Part shown: positions 8,391 to 17,204 of the stretch, one piece after another
Layout of the letters: every line of letters starts with the position of its first letter
Position numbering within the stretch: position 1 is the first letter of the stretch
Source: Mammaliicoccus sciuri
GTDB taxonomy: Bacteria > Bacillota > Bacilli > Staphylococcales > Staphylococcaceae
Length of the DNA: 64,000 bases
NCBI RefSeq assembly: GCF_025561425.1
Contig: NZ_CP094824.1
Span: forward strand, 1,426,001-1,490,000
Direction of reading: 5' to 3'
Translations under genes and position numbers: made by a program
Notes under the pieces: generated by a model
The model's database searches: none
The model's input: only the letters and a program-made list of their open reading frames with translations
Told to the model about the DNA's origin: nothing

Positions 8391-9451
8391 TGAAAAAAAT
8401 TCTTGTACTTAATTTAGGAAGCACATCATCTAAAGTTGCAGTATTTAATAACTATGATATGTTATTTGAAGATGTTATCAGACATGATATCGATCAAACT
8501 AATCTTCCATTAATTGATCAAGTCCTGTTTCGACTTGAAAGTATCAAGAACTCATTAAACCAACATCATATCTCACTACAAGCAATAGATGCTATTGCTT
8601 GTAGGGGTGGTGTTTTAAAGCCTATACAAGGTGGAACATATCATGTTAATAACATCATGTATCAAGACTTGAAATCTTTTAAATATGGATTTCATGCCTC
8701 AAATTTAAGTGGTATTATCGGCTATACATTTGCTAAAGAATTAAATATACAGGCATATATTGTTGATCCAGTCGTCGTAGATGAATTAATACCTGAAGCA
8801 AGAATTACTGGCATAAAAGGTATTGAAAGACGCAGTATCTTCCATGCATTAAACCAGAAATCAGTCGCTAAACAATATGCAGCTGATACAAACAAAGCAT
8901 ATGAAGATATTAATGTCATCGTCGCACATCTTGGAGGCGGTATAAGTGTAGGTGCTCATAGAAAAGGAAGAGTCATCGAAGTTAATGACGGCTTGTTAGG
9001 CGAGGGTCCATTTAGTCCTGAAAGAGCTGGTTCCATTCCGAATGATGCGTTAATTAAATGGGTTATTGATCACGATTTAAATGCTAAAGAAGCTAATAAT
9101 GAATTAAGTAAAAATTCTGGGTTATTATCATATTTTGGTACAAATGATTGTTTAAAAGTAGAACAAATGATGGAAAATGGCGATAAAACTGCTAAACTTG
9201 TCTTAGATGCCATGTGTTATCAAATTGCTAAATCTATAGGGTCTTGCGCGGTCGTTTTAGAAGGTCAAATCGATCAAATTATCATTACTGGCGGATTAAG
9301 TTATTCAAAATATATCACAAATAAAGTAAAACAATATGTATCTTGGCTACAAAATGTTACTATATATAAAGGAGAAAAAGAAATGCACGCCTTAAATATT
9401 GGCGTAATGGACCTCTTACACGGTAAAATTAGTACCAAGTCATATGAATAA
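8390..9451 (+). CDS. buk: Butyrate kinase (branched-chain acyl phosphate kinase)
   Basis: Buk transfers phosphate between acyl phosphate and ADP, the ATP-yielding step after Ptb. The 353-residue protein belongs to the acetokinase family of the ASKHA fold. The N-terminal phosphate motif NLGSTSSKVAVF (about residues 8-19), the VAHLGGGISVGAH glycine motif near residue 182 and the adenosine motif ITGGLSYS near residue 303 are all present. The start codon overlaps the stop of the leucine dehydrogenase gene and lpdA begins 11 bp downstream, so it is in mid-operon. Confidence 0.95.
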   Translation: MKKILVLNLGSTSSKVAVFNNYDMLFEDVIRHDIDQTNLPLIDQVLFRLESIKNSLNQHHISLQAIDAIACRGGVLKPIQGGTYHVNNIMYQDLKSFKYGFHASNLSGIIGYTFAKELNIQAYIVDPVVVDELIPEARITGIKGIERRSIFHALNQKSVAKQYAADTNKAYEDINVIVAHLGGGISVGAHRKGRVIEVNDGLLGEGPFSPERAGSIPNDALIKWVIDHDLNAKEANNELSKNSGLLSYFGTNDCLKVEQMMENGDKTAKLVLDAMCYQIAKSIGSCAVVLEGQIDQIIITGGLSYSKYITNKVKQYVSWLQNVTIYKGEKEMHALNIGVMDLLHGKISTKSYE

Positions 9452-9462
9452 GGAGTAATACT

Positions 9463-10875
9463 ATGTCTAAAGAATATGATTTAGTTGTTCTAGGTGGTGG
9501 TACGGCAGGCTATGTATCAGCAATTCGTGCTTCTCAACTAGGAAAAAAAGTCGCAATTGTAGAGAAATTTAAGTTAGGTGGAACTTGTTTACATAAAGGT
9601 TGTATACCTACAAAATCATATTTAAAAACTGCAGAAATTTTAAGATACATACAACATTCAAACGCATATGGTATTAAAACTGCTTCAGCTGATTTTGAAA
9701 TGACGGATGTTGTTGCTAAGAAAGATGAAACAGTTACTACGATGTACAATGGTGTACAAAGTTTGATGAAAAAATACAAAATTGACATTTACGAAGGTAA
9801 TGGCAGAATTCTAGGACCTTCATTGTTCTCGCCTCAAGCTGGAACTGTATCTGTTGAATTTGAAAATGGCGAATCAGAACTACTCGTTAATCAACATGTA
9901 TTAATTGCAACAGGATCAAGACCAATTGAATTACCATTCTTAAAGTTTAACCATCAAACCATCATTTCAAGTGATGATATGATGCAATTAGAAACGTTGC
10001 CTGAAAGCATGTTAATTATCGGTGGCGGTGTAATTGGACTTGAATTTGCATCTTTACTAAATGATTTAGGTGTAAAAGTAACAGTTGTAGAAGCTGGGCA
10101 ATCTATTATCCCTAACGAACAACGAGAAATCAGTAAAACGATTAAACGTAGCTTTGAAGAAAATGGCATAACCATTCATGAGAATTGTCCTTTATCTGAA
10201 CAAGATGTCAATATACATGATCAACATGTAGATGTCACACTTCAAAACGAGCAACAAACTTTTGAAAAAGTATTAGTCGCAGTTGGTAGGACACCGAATA
10301 CTGAAGATTTAGGATTGAACAACACAAAAATAAAGACCGATGAAAAAGGCTATATACTAACAAATGACGTTTATCAAACAGATGATAAACATATTTATTC
10401 GGTTGGAGATGTCATCGGTAATTATCAATTAGCACATGTTGCAACAAAAGAAGGCACTATTGCAGTAGAGCACATGTTTGATCAAAATCCTATCACATTA
10501 GATTACTTAACAGTACCAAGATGTATATATACAAATCCTGAAATTGCTTCGATAGGGATGACTGAACAGGATGCTAAAGCGCAAAATATTAATTTCAAAA
10601 AATTCAATGTACCATTTAAAGCGATTGGCAAATCCGTCATCGAAAATAATGGACTTGGTGAATGTATATTAATTAAAGATATAGACAATGAAAAAGTGCT
10701 TGGCATTCATATGATTGGTGCAAAAGTAACTGAATTAATTAATGAAGCAGCTCTATTTACATTTATGAATGGCTCTACTGAAGAACTAGCAACTACTGTA
10801 CATGCACATCCTTCAATTGGAGAAGTGCTCATGGAACTAGGGTTAAAATCTGAGAATCGTGCTATTCACGTCTAA
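9463..10875 (+). CDS. lpdA: Dihydrolipoamide dehydrogenase (E3) of the branched-chain 2-oxo acid dehydrogenase complex
   Basis: E3 reoxidises the dihydrolipoyl groups of the E2 core with NAD+ through FAD and a redox-active disulfide. In 470 residues the FAD-binding GGGTAGYVSAIRA, the active-site pair in GGTCLHKGCIPTKS, the NAD-binding GGGVIGLEFASLL and the C-terminal HAHPSIGE catalytic His-Glu pair are all visible. AAGGAG precedes the start. Its position directly before the E1 and E2 genes assigns it to the Bkd complex and not to pyruvate dehydrogenase, whose own E3 would be elsewhere. Confidence 0.96.
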   Translation: MSKEYDLVVLGGGTAGYVSAIRASQLGKKVAIVEKFKLGGTCLHKGCIPTKSYLKTAEILRYIQHSNAYGIKTASADFEMTDVVAKKDETVTTMYNGVQSLMKKYKIDIYEGNGRILGPSLFSPQAGTVSVEFENGESELLVNQHVLIATGSRPIELPFLKFNHQTIISSDDMMQLETLPESMLIIGGGVIGLEFASLLNDLGVKVTVVEAGQSIIPNEQREISKTIKRSFEENGITIHENCPLSEQDVNIHDQHVDVTLQNEQQTFEKVLVAVGRTPNTEDLGLNNTKIKTDEKGYILTNDVYQTDDKHIYSVGDVIGNYQLAHVATKEGTIAVEHMFDQNPITLDYLTVPRCIYTNPEIASIGMTEQDAKAQNINFKKFNVPFKAIGKSVIENNGLGECILIKDIDNEKVLGIHMIGAKVTELINEAALFTFMNGSTEELATTVHAHPSIGEVLMELGLKSENRAIHV

Positions 10876-10889
10876 AGAGGAGAGATTAG

Positions 10890-11888
10890 ATGTTAGATTA
10901 TAAGACTGTCGGATTAACGCATGAAGACTTAAAAGAAATTTATAAATGGATGTTATTAGGTAGAAAAATTGACGAGAGAATGTGGCTACTTAACCGAGCA
11001 GGTAAACTACCGTTTGTTATTAGTTGTCAAGGTCAAGAAGCAACACAAATTGGCACATATTATGCACTAAAAGACGAAGACGTATTAGCACCTTACTATA
11101 GAGATTTAGCTTTAGTTACAGCACGCGGTATTTCTGCAGAAGAATCTATGTTAGCTGCATTTGCTAAACAAGGTGATACTTCAAGTGGTGGTAAGCAAAT
11201 GCCATCTCACTTTAGTAAAAAAGATTTATCTATTTTAACGCAAGGTTCTTGTGTAACAACTCAAGTATTACATGCAGTTGGCGCAAGTTTATCACTTAAA
11301 ATGGATGGCAAAGAAGCGATTGCACTTGCTACTTTAGGTGAAGGTAGTACCAGTCAAGGTGATTTCCACGAAGCAATGAACTTTGCTGGTGTTCATAAGT
11401 TGCCATTTATTTGTATTATTGAAAACAATAAATATGCTATTTCCGTACCAAGTCACTTACAGTATGCAACAGATGATTTATCATCAAGAGCTGCAGGTTA
11501 CGGTGCATTTGGTGAACAAGTGGATGGTAATGATCCTATAGCTGTTTATGAAGCAGTAAAACGCGCAAGAGAACGTGCAATTAATGGTGAAGGACCAACA
11601 CTTATTGAAGCATTATGTAGCCGTTTAACACCTCATTCTTCAGATGATGATGATAATTATCGTCCAGCAGAAGAGATGAAAGAAGAAAAAGAAAATGATT
11701 GTATGATTAAATTCAAAGAATATTTAGTTGAACATCAAGTTACAAACGATGAATGGTTCAGCCAAATTGAAGATGAAATAAAACAAGAAATCAATACGGC
11801 TACTAAAAATGCAGAAAAAGCACCTTATCCATTACCGGAAGAAGCTTTAACACATGTATATGATCAAGGAGGCGAAAAGAATGCCTAA
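10890..11888 (+). CDS. bkdAA: Branched-chain 2-oxo acid dehydrogenase E1 component, alpha subunit
   Basis: With the beta subunit it forms the ThDP-dependent E1 that decarboxylates 2-oxoisovalerate, 2-oxoisocaproate and 2-oxo-3-methylvalerate and transfers the acyl group to lipoyl-E2. The 332 residues carry the ThDP motif GEGSTSQGDFHEA with the closing NNKYAIS (about residues 151-186) and the phosphorylation-loop-like region SRLTPHSSDDD. AGAGGAGAG precedes the ATG. The stop overlaps the bkdAB start by 8 bases, so the two E1 subunits are translationally coupled and made in equal amounts. Confidence 0.96.
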   Translation: MLDYKTVGLTHEDLKEIYKWMLLGRKIDERMWLLNRAGKLPFVISCQGQEATQIGTYYALKDEDVLAPYYRDLALVTARGISAEESMLAAFAKQGDTSSGGKQMPSHFSKKDLSILTQGSCVTTQVLHAVGASLSLKMDGKEAIALATLGEGSTSQGDFHEAMNFAGVHKLPFICIIENNKYAISVPSHLQYATDDLSSRAAGYGAFGEQVDGNDPIAVYEAVKRARERAINGEGPTLIEALCSRLTPHSSDDDDNYRPAEEMKEEKENDCMIKFKEYLVEHQVTNDEWFSQIEDEIKQEINTATKNAEKAPYPLPEEALTHVYDQGGEKNA

Positions 11889-12864
11889 GTTATCCTATCT
11901 TGACGCGATTAATCAAGGAATGGACCAAGCGATGGAAAATGATAATAGCGTATTTGTTATCGGCGAAGATGTTGGTCTAAAAGGCGGCGTATTTGGCGCA
12001 ACTAAAAATTTATACAACAAATATGGTGAAGGACGTGTAATTGATTCACCATTAGCAGAATCAAATATCGTTGGTGCTTCAATTGGTGCTGCTATGATGG
12101 GTAAAAGACCGGTATCTGAAATTCAATTTGCAGAGTATATCGTTCCGGCAACAAACCAAATCATCAATGAAGCAGCAAAAATAAGATACCGTTCTAATAA
12201 TGATTGGGATTGTCCTTTAACAATTAGAAGTCCATTTGGTGGCGGAATTCATGGCGCATTATATCATTCTCAAAGTATTGAGAGTATATTCTGTTCAACA
12301 CCAGGCTTAAGAGTTGTCATTCCATCATCACCATACGATGCTAAAGGTTTACTTCTTGCGGCAATTGAAGATAATGACCCTGTATTATACTTTGAACATA
12401 AAAAAGCATACAGACTATTAAAAGAAGAAGTTCCTGAAGAATATTATACTGTCCCAATCGATAAAGCAGATGTTAAACGAGAAGGTACAGATATTACAGT
12501 ATTCACTTATGGATTATGTGTAAATTACGCACTTCAAGCAGCTGAAATATTATCAACTGAAGGTATAGATGCAGAAATAGTAGATTTACGTTCATTATAT
12601 CCACTAGATAAAGAAACAATTATTAATTGTGCAAAAAAGACTGGCAAAGTATTGGTAGTAACTGAAGATAATCTAGAAGGTAGTGTTATGAGTGAAGTAT
12701 CTGCCATAATAGCTGAAAATTGCTTATTTGATTTAGACGCACCAATTGCAAGACTTGCAGGTCCAGACGTACCAGCTATGCCGTTTTCACCACCAATGGA
12801 AGATTTCTTTATGATGAATCCTGTGAAAATAGAAGAAAAAATGAGAACATTAGCTGAATTTTAG
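11881..12864 (+). CDS. bkdAB: Branched-chain 2-oxo acid dehydrogenase E1 component, beta subunit
   Basis: This is the transketolase-like partner of BkdAA, which completes the ThDP site. The 327-residue protein has VIGEDVGLKGGVFGATKNL near the N-terminus and a C-terminal transketolase domain (TVFTYGLCV, VVTEDNLEGS, GPDVPAMPFSPPMEDF). I place the start at ATG 11881, which has AAGGAGG about 5 bases upstream inside the end of bkdAA; an upstream in-frame ATG at 11854 would add nine residues that are just the other frame of BkdAA. Sequence and length are typical of the family. Confidence 0.95.
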   Translation: MPKLSYLDAINQGMDQAMENDNSVFVIGEDVGLKGGVFGATKNLYNKYGEGRVIDSPLAESNIVGASIGAAMMGKRPVSEIQFAEYIVPATNQIINEAAKIRYRSNNDWDCPLTIRSPFGGGIHGALYHSQSIESIFCSTPGLRVVIPSSPYDAKGLLLAAIEDNDPVLYFEHKKAYRLLKEEVPEEYYTVPIDKADVKREGTDITVFTYGLCVNYALQAAEILSTEGIDAEIVDLRSLYPLDKETIINCAKKTGKVLVVTEDNLEGSVMSEVSAIIAENCLFDLDAPIARLAGPDVPAMPFSPPMEDFFMMNPVKIEEKMRTLAEF

Positions 12865-12875
12865 GAGGTTAAATT

Positions 12876-14150
12876 ATGGACGTAAAGATGCCGAAACTTG
12901 GAGAAAGTGTTCATGAAGGTACAATCGAACAGTGGCTTGTTAAACCAGGTGACACAATTGAAGAGTACGATGCACTGTGCGAAGTGATAACAGATAAAGT
13001 AACAGCTGAAGTACCTTCAATATTTAATGGAACAATTAAAGAAATCATTGTCGAAGCTGGTGAAACAGTAGATGTTGGAACAGTTATTTGTACAATGGAC
13101 ATTGAAGGTGAATCATCAGAGGATAACAATAATGGTTCTGATGAACAAACTGAACCAGACGTAACTAAAGAAGATCAACCTGCAAAAACTGAAACACCTG
13201 TTTCTAATGAACCACAAGAAGGACCAATGAATAACGGTCAATATTCACCTGTTGTATTTAAATTAGCAAGTGAAAATAATATTGATTTAAATAAAGTTAA
13301 AGGTACTGGAAATTTAGGAAGAGTAACTAAAAAAGACATTTTAAATGCGATTGAAAATGGTGTACCAACTGAAGATGCATTATCTAAACAAGTAGATGCA
13401 CCAACTCAAGAAATTGCTCAAAACACAGCTCAACCAGAAACGTCTTCTTTACCTGGCGATTCAATTCCAGTCAATGGTGTAAGAAGAGCAATTGCGAATA
13501 AAATGTTGCAAAGTGTTCATGAAATCCCACATGCTTGGATGATGGTCGAAGTTGATGCTACAGAACTTGTTAAAACAAGACAACATCATAAGTCATCTTT
13601 TAAACAAAATGAAGGTTATAACTTAACATTCTTCGCATTCTTCGTAAAAGCTGTTGCAGAAGGATTGAAAAAATATCCGATGTTAAATAGTACTTGGGCA
13701 GGCGATGAAATTAAAATTCATAAAGATATTAATATTTCAATCGCAGTAGCTAGTGAAGATAAATTATATGTACCTGTTATTAAAAATGCTGATGATAAAT
13801 CAATTAAAGGTATCGCTCGTGAAATTAATGATCTTGCAACTAGAGGAAGAAAGCATAAATTAACTTCTCAAGATATGCAAGGTGGTACATTCACAGTCAA
13901 TAACACGGGTTCATTTGGCTCAGTATCATCAATGGGTATTATCAATCATCCACAAGCTGCTATTTTACAAGTTGAATCAATTGTGAAACGACCTGTAGTT
14001 GTCAATGATATGATCGGTATTCGTGATATGGTTAATTTATCATTATCCATTGATCATAGAATATTAGATGGTCTAATGGCCGGTGAATTCTTAAAATATG
14101 TAAAAGAAAGATTACAAAGTATGACAATCGAGAACACATCTATATATTAA
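12876..14150 (+). CDS. bkdB: Branched-chain 2-oxo acid dehydrogenase E2 (dihydrolipoyl acyltransferase)
   Basis: E2 forms the core of the complex and transfers the acyl group from E1 to CoA. The 424 residues show one N-terminal biotinyl-lipoyl domain (lipoylated Lys in EVITDKVTAEVPS, about residue 44), a Glu/Asp/Thr/Pro-rich linker, a peripheral-subunit-binding domain (SPVVFKLASENNIDLNKVKG, about residues 122-142), a second Ala/Gln/Pro-rich linker and the C-terminal catalytic domain ending with the active-site IDHRILDG. AGGAGG precedes the start. It is the last gene of the six-gene operon, followed by a strong hairpin. Confidence 0.96.
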   Translation: MDVKMPKLGESVHEGTIEQWLVKPGDTIEEYDALCEVITDKVTAEVPSIFNGTIKEIIVEAGETVDVGTVICTMDIEGESSEDNNNGSDEQTEPDVTKEDQPAKTETPVSNEPQEGPMNNGQYSPVVFKLASENNIDLNKVKGTGNLGRVTKKDILNAIENGVPTEDALSKQVDAPTQEIAQNTAQPETSSLPGDSIPVNGVRRAIANKMLQSVHEIPHAWMMVEVDATELVKTRQHHKSSFKQNEGYNLTFFAFFVKAVAEGLKKYPMLNSTWAGDEIKIHKDINISIAVASEDKLYVPVIKNADDKSIKGIAREINDLATRGRKHKLTSQDMQGGTFTVNNTGSFGSVSSMGIINHPQAAILQVESIVKRPVVVNDMIGIRDMVNLSLSIDHRILDGLMAGEFLKYVKERLQSMTIENTSIY

Positions 14151-14180
14151 TAAAACCTTGTCATTGTTTTACCCTTAAAT

Positions 14181-14223
14181 CTCCTGTAAAATAGACTTAT
14201 CTATTATTACAGGAGGCTTTTTT
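14181..14223 (+). terminator. Terminator-like hairpin whose 3' arm is the brxB ribosome binding site
   Basis: CTCCTGTAA (14181-14189) pairs perfectly with TTACAGGAG (14207-14215), extended by AATAGA/TCTATT across one bulged A with a CTTA loop. The helix is followed by GCTTTTTTT and then the brxB ATG at 14224. The Shine-Dalgarno AGGAGG (14211-14216) is almost entirely inside the 3' arm. The structure can end the bkd transcript and, in read-through RNA, hide the brxB start region. Confidence 0.8.
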
Positions 14224-14661
14224 ATGGAAATGGATTTCAATTTATATATGAACGACGTAGTCAATTCTGCGAGAAATGAAATAGAAGCGGCTGGATACAA
14301 ACAATTAACAACTAAAGAAGAAGTTGAAGAAACTTTCAACAAACCAGGTACAACGTTTGTTATGGTTAATTCAGTTTGTGGATGTGCAGGCGGAATCGCA
14401 AGACCGGCAGCACAACATGCGTTACACTATGATAAATTACCAGATCAATTAGTAACTGTATTTGCAGGTCAAGACAAAGAAGCAACAGAAACAGCACGTG
14501 ATTATTTCGAAGGTTATCCACCATCAAGTCCATCATTTGCTTTTCTAAAAGATGGCAAAATTGTCAAAATGATTGAAAGACATGAAATCGAAGGTCACGA
14601 TCCAATGAGTGTTATTACAAACATTCAAGCACTATTTGAAGAGTATTGCGAAGAAGTGTAA
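14224..14661 (+). CDS. brxB: Bacilliredoxin BrxB-type (YqiW, DUF1094)
   Basis: Bacilliredoxins remove bacillithiol from S-bacillithiolated proteins after oxidative stress. The 145-residue protein has the signature Cys-Gly-Cys active site in [14 protein letters not shown] (about residues 54-67) and the [17 protein letters not shown] region of the thioredoxin-like fold. B. subtilis yqiW lies in the same place, directly after bkdB. Bacillithiol synthesis (bshA at the right end of this window) and the reductase YpdA (42087) are also encoded here, so the complete recycling path is plausible. The ribosome binding site is sequestered in a hairpin. Confidence 0.92.
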   Translation: MEMDFNLYMNDVVNSARNEIEAAGYKQLTTKEEVEETFNKPGTTFVMVNSVCGCAGGIARPAAQHALHYDKLPDQLVTVFAGQDKEATETARDYFEGYPPSSPSFAFLKDGKIVKMIERHEIEGHDPMSVITNIQALFEEYCEEV

Positions 14662-14679
14662 AGGAACGGTTCATTTCTT

Positions 14680-15645
14680 ATGCAAATAAAACCGTACAGA
14701 ATAGGATACAGAACAATAAAAACTGCCCTAGGGATGACATTAGCTGTCATCCTTTCTAGGTTAATCGGCTTAGATAATTATGCATCCAGTGCTATTCTTG
14801 TTGTATTATGTATTAAGGATACAAGAGTTAAATCATTTGAAGCTGCAATATATAGATTTATAGCATGTTTAATAGCAATTTTGATAGGTTCAGTATTTTT
14901 CACTTATTTAGGAAGTACGCCTATTATACTTGGTATTATGGTGCTTTTATTTATACCCGTAACAGTCATGATTGGTGTACAAGAAGGAATTGTAACAAGC
15001 TGTGTTATTATACTTCATCTGTATATGGCTAAAACGATTGATATGAATGTCGTCATAAATGAAATTTTATTACTTTTAATCGGTATCGGTATAGCTTTAA
15101 TCATGAATATGTTTATGCCAAGTTTAGATTATAAACTTAACAACTATAAGCGCAAAATAGAAGACGACTTTATATTAATAACCTTTATTTATAGTCAATG
15201 CTTACAAGATCCAAATAAGAAGATTAATGTACCGTCATTCGATATCGTTTCAGAAAATATTAGAAAAGCTAAATCATTAGCATTTAGAGAAGTTAAAAAT
15301 CATTTTGTGAGAAATGAGAACTCTTACTATCATTATTTTGATATGAGAGAAGAACAATTAACTTTATTAAAAAGAATGAAAAAATTAATCGAATCCATGC
15401 AACACAGTCAGCATGCACATCATTTATGTAGTCAATTGTTATTAGAAGTATCACAAAACGTACAAGGTAACGATTACTCACTCATGAGATTGCATAACCT
15501 ATATGACATAAAAATAAAATTACAATCTATCGAGCTACCAAAATCACATCAAGAATTAGAAAGTATCGCAACACTATTTCAACTATTAAACGAAGTAGAA
15601 GAATACTTACTAATCAAATCACAATTCGGTAGCCTTAAGAAGTAA
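14680..15645 (+). CDS. yqjA: YqjA-like membrane protein (DUF939, aromatic acid exporter family)
   Basis: The first roughly 145 residues of this 321-residue protein contain several hydrophobic segments (for example GMTLAVILSRLIGL, FIACLIAILIGSVFFTYLG, IILGIMVLLFIPVTVMIG and EILLLLIGIGIALIMNMF). The remaining part is soluble and helical. This matches the DUF939/FUSC-like half-transporter architecture of B. subtilis YqjA, which lies next to yqiW there too. The family is annotated as a putative aromatic acid exporter, but the substrate is unproven. It follows brxB by 18 bp with AAGGAACGG as ribosome binding site, so the two are probably co-transcribed. Confidence 0.85.
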   Translation: MQIKPYRIGYRTIKTALGMTLAVILSRLIGLDNYASSAILVVLCIKDTRVKSFEAAIYRFIACLIAILIGSVFFTYLGSTPIILGIMVLLFIPVTVMIGVQEGIVTSCVIILHLYMAKTIDMNVVINEILLLLIGIGIALIMNMFMPSLDYKLNNYKRKIEDDFILITFIYSQCLQDPNKKINVPSFDIVSENIRKAKSLAFREVKNHFVRNENSYYHYFDMREEQLTLLKRMKKLIESMQHSQHAHHLCSQLLLEVSQNVQGNDYSLMRLHNLYDIKIKLQSIELPKSHQELESIATLFQLLNEVEEYLLIKSQFGSLKK

Positions 15646-15677
15646 AAACGCAATGCAATACAGCATTGCGTTTTTTG
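15644..15677 (+). terminator. Rho-independent terminator after yqjA
   Basis: ACGCAATGC (15648-15656) pairs with GCATTGCGT (15663-15671) and is followed by TTTTTTG. A preceding A-run makes it potentially bidirectional. Confidence 0.9.
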
Positions 15678-15718
15678 TGTATATAGTGGGGGAGATGACT
15701 TAAAGTTTGAAACCTAAT

Positions 15719-15800
15719 CTATGAAATACCCAAACTCTTGGCTTAATAATAGACTTAAGCTACGAAATACTGAATCTCTTAGCTTAATGATGAACTTAAG
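15719..15800. repeat. Diverged 41-bp tandem repeat, two units
   Basis: Two directly abutting 41-bp units, 15719-15759 and 15760-15800, both of the form CTAYGAAATAC...TTAGCTTAATRATRRACTTAAG, agree at roughly four of five positions. The preceding bases (GATGACTTAAAG near 15694-15705) resemble the end of a third unit. The gap between yqjA and the prli42-like gene holds nothing else I can name. Confidence 0.7.
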
Positions 15801-15832
15801 CCATAACATAGCTAATTTTCCGGCTATAACCC

Positions 15833-15867
15833 AAAACAAAAAACGCTTCTCATCATGAGATAGCGCT
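15833..15867 (-). terminator. Terminator of the prli42-like gene
   Basis: Read on the minus strand, AGCGCTATCTCA and TGAGAAGCG form an imperfect stem with a very short loop, followed by TTTTTTGTTTTG. It lies about 15 bp after the stop of the small gene. Confidence 0.65.
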
Positions 15868-15881
15868 TTTGAATTATATTA

Positions 15882-15983
15882 TTAATTTAATAGGAATGGT
15901 AAGATACCTGATAATACAAGTGCAGCTACGATTGCTACTAACATTACGATGATTATGATTTTACGTACATTCTTATTTCCCAT
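15882..15983 (-). CDS. prli42: Prli42-like stressosome-associated miniprotein (DUF4044)
   Basis: A 33-residue membrane miniprotein begins MGNKNVRKIIIIVMLVAIV and ends LSGILPFLLN: a short basic N-terminus (N-K-N-V-R-K) followed by a single hydrophobic helix to the end. This is the pattern of Listeria Prli42, described as the membrane anchor that links oxidative stress to the stressosome, and of the DUF4044 homologues in other Firmicutes. The minus-strand ribosome binding site AGAGAGGG lies 5 bases before the ATG and a terminator follows the stop, so expression is likely. Whether a stressosome exists in this organism cannot be judged from the window. The family call rests on memory of short sequences. 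Confidence 0.7.
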   Translation of the reverse strand: MGNKNVRKIIIIVMLVAIVAALVLSGILPFLLN

Positions 15984-16078
15984 GATAACCCTCTCTTTAA
16001 ACATTAGTTTTGTATATATTTATCAACTATTATACACTAGATTATGAGATATTTAAATAAATGAAAAGAGGGACTATC

Positions 16079-17194
16079 ATGATTAATGAAGAAAGATTAT
16101 TAAATACTTTTATGGAACTTGTAAAGGTAGATTCTGAATCTAAAAATGAAAGAAAGATTGCTGACTTATTAAAGCAAAAGTTTACGGATTTAGGTTTAGA
16201 TGTTAAAGAGGATGACTCTCAAAGTGAAACTGGGTATGGTGCGGGTAATTTAATTTGTAAATTAAAAGGTGAAGATTCTAACAAGACACCGATTTATTTT
16301 ACAAGCCATATGGATACTGTTACGCCTGGTAATAATATTGAACCTGAATTACGTGAAGATGGTTACATTTATTCTAAAGGTGAAACAATCTTAGGTTCTG
16401 ATGATAAAGCTGGTTTAGCTGCAATTTTAGAAGCTATTCAAGTTATTAAAGATAACAATATTCAACATGGTGATATCGAATTTATCATTACAGTAGGTGA
16501 AGAATCTGGTTTAGTTGGTGCTAAAGCGTTAAATCCTGATGATATTCAAGCGAAATATGGTTTTGCTATTGATGCACCAGGTAAAGTAGGTACAACGGTT
16601 GTAGCAGCTCCTACACAAGCTAAAATAGAAGCTATTATTAAAGGTAAAACAGCACACGCTGGATTAGAACCTGAAAAAGGAGTTTCTGCTATTAATATTG
16701 CTGCTAAAGCTGTTAGTCATATGAACTTAGGACGTATCGATGAAGAAACAACTGCTAATATCGGTAGATTCGAAGGTGGAACAGCAACTAATATCGTAAG
16801 TGATCATGTATATATTTTAGCAGAAGCTAGATCTTTAGATGATGAAAAAATGAACCAACAAGTCACACATATGAAAGAAGCATTCGAGAAAACTGCTGAA
16901 GAATTTGGATGTACTGCAGAAGTTAATGTACAAATTATGTACCCAAGCTTTAATTTAACTGAAGAAGACGACGTTGTTCAATTAGCTGTTAAATCTTCTG
17001 AAAAAATTGGACGTAAAGCAGACCTTGTTAAACTAGGTGGCGGATCTGACGGAAATGTTATTAGCGGATTCGGAATTCCTACTGTTATTTTAGGTGTTGG
17101 TTATGAATATATTCATACAACAAATGAACGTATGCCAGTTGAAGAATTACAAAAAATTACAGAACAAATCGTTGCAATTGCTGAACTTGCATAA
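16079..17194 (+). CDS. yqjE: M20 family metallopeptidase, peptidase T-like (YqjE)
   Basis: A zinc-dependent exopeptidase of 371 residues from the M20 family (peptidase T/carboxypeptidase G2 type), probably cytosolic. Metal ligands appear in TSHMDTVTPG, GSDDKAGLAAIL and VGEESGLVGAKAL (catalytic Glu-Glu), with the final metal His in YEYIHTTNER. Start: ATG 16079 follows AAAAGAGGG at 6 bases, whereas the upstream in-frame ATG 16061 overlaps that site and lacks its own. B. subtilis yqjE occupies the same place between yqjA and gndA. Annotation pipelines often call it PepT-like; substrate preference is not determinable here. Confidence 0.88.
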   Translation: MINEERLLNTFMELVKVDSESKNERKIADLLKQKFTDLGLDVKEDDSQSETGYGAGNLICKLKGEDSNKTPIYFTSHMDTVTPGNNIEPELREDGYIYSKGETILGSDDKAGLAAILEAIQVIKDNNIQHGDIEFIITVGEESGLVGAKALNPDDIQAKYGFAIDAPGKVGTTVVAAPTQAKIEAIIKGKTAHAGLEPEKGVSAINIAAKAVSHMNLGRIDEETTANIGRFEGGTATNIVSDHVYILAEARSLDDEKMNQQVTHMKEAFEKTAEEFGCTAEVNVQIMYPSFNLTEEDDVVQLAVKSSEKIGRKADLVKLGGGSDGNVISGFGIPTVILGVGYEYIHTTNERMPVEELQKITEQIVAIAELA

Positions 17195-17204
17195 AAATTC
17201 AGTA

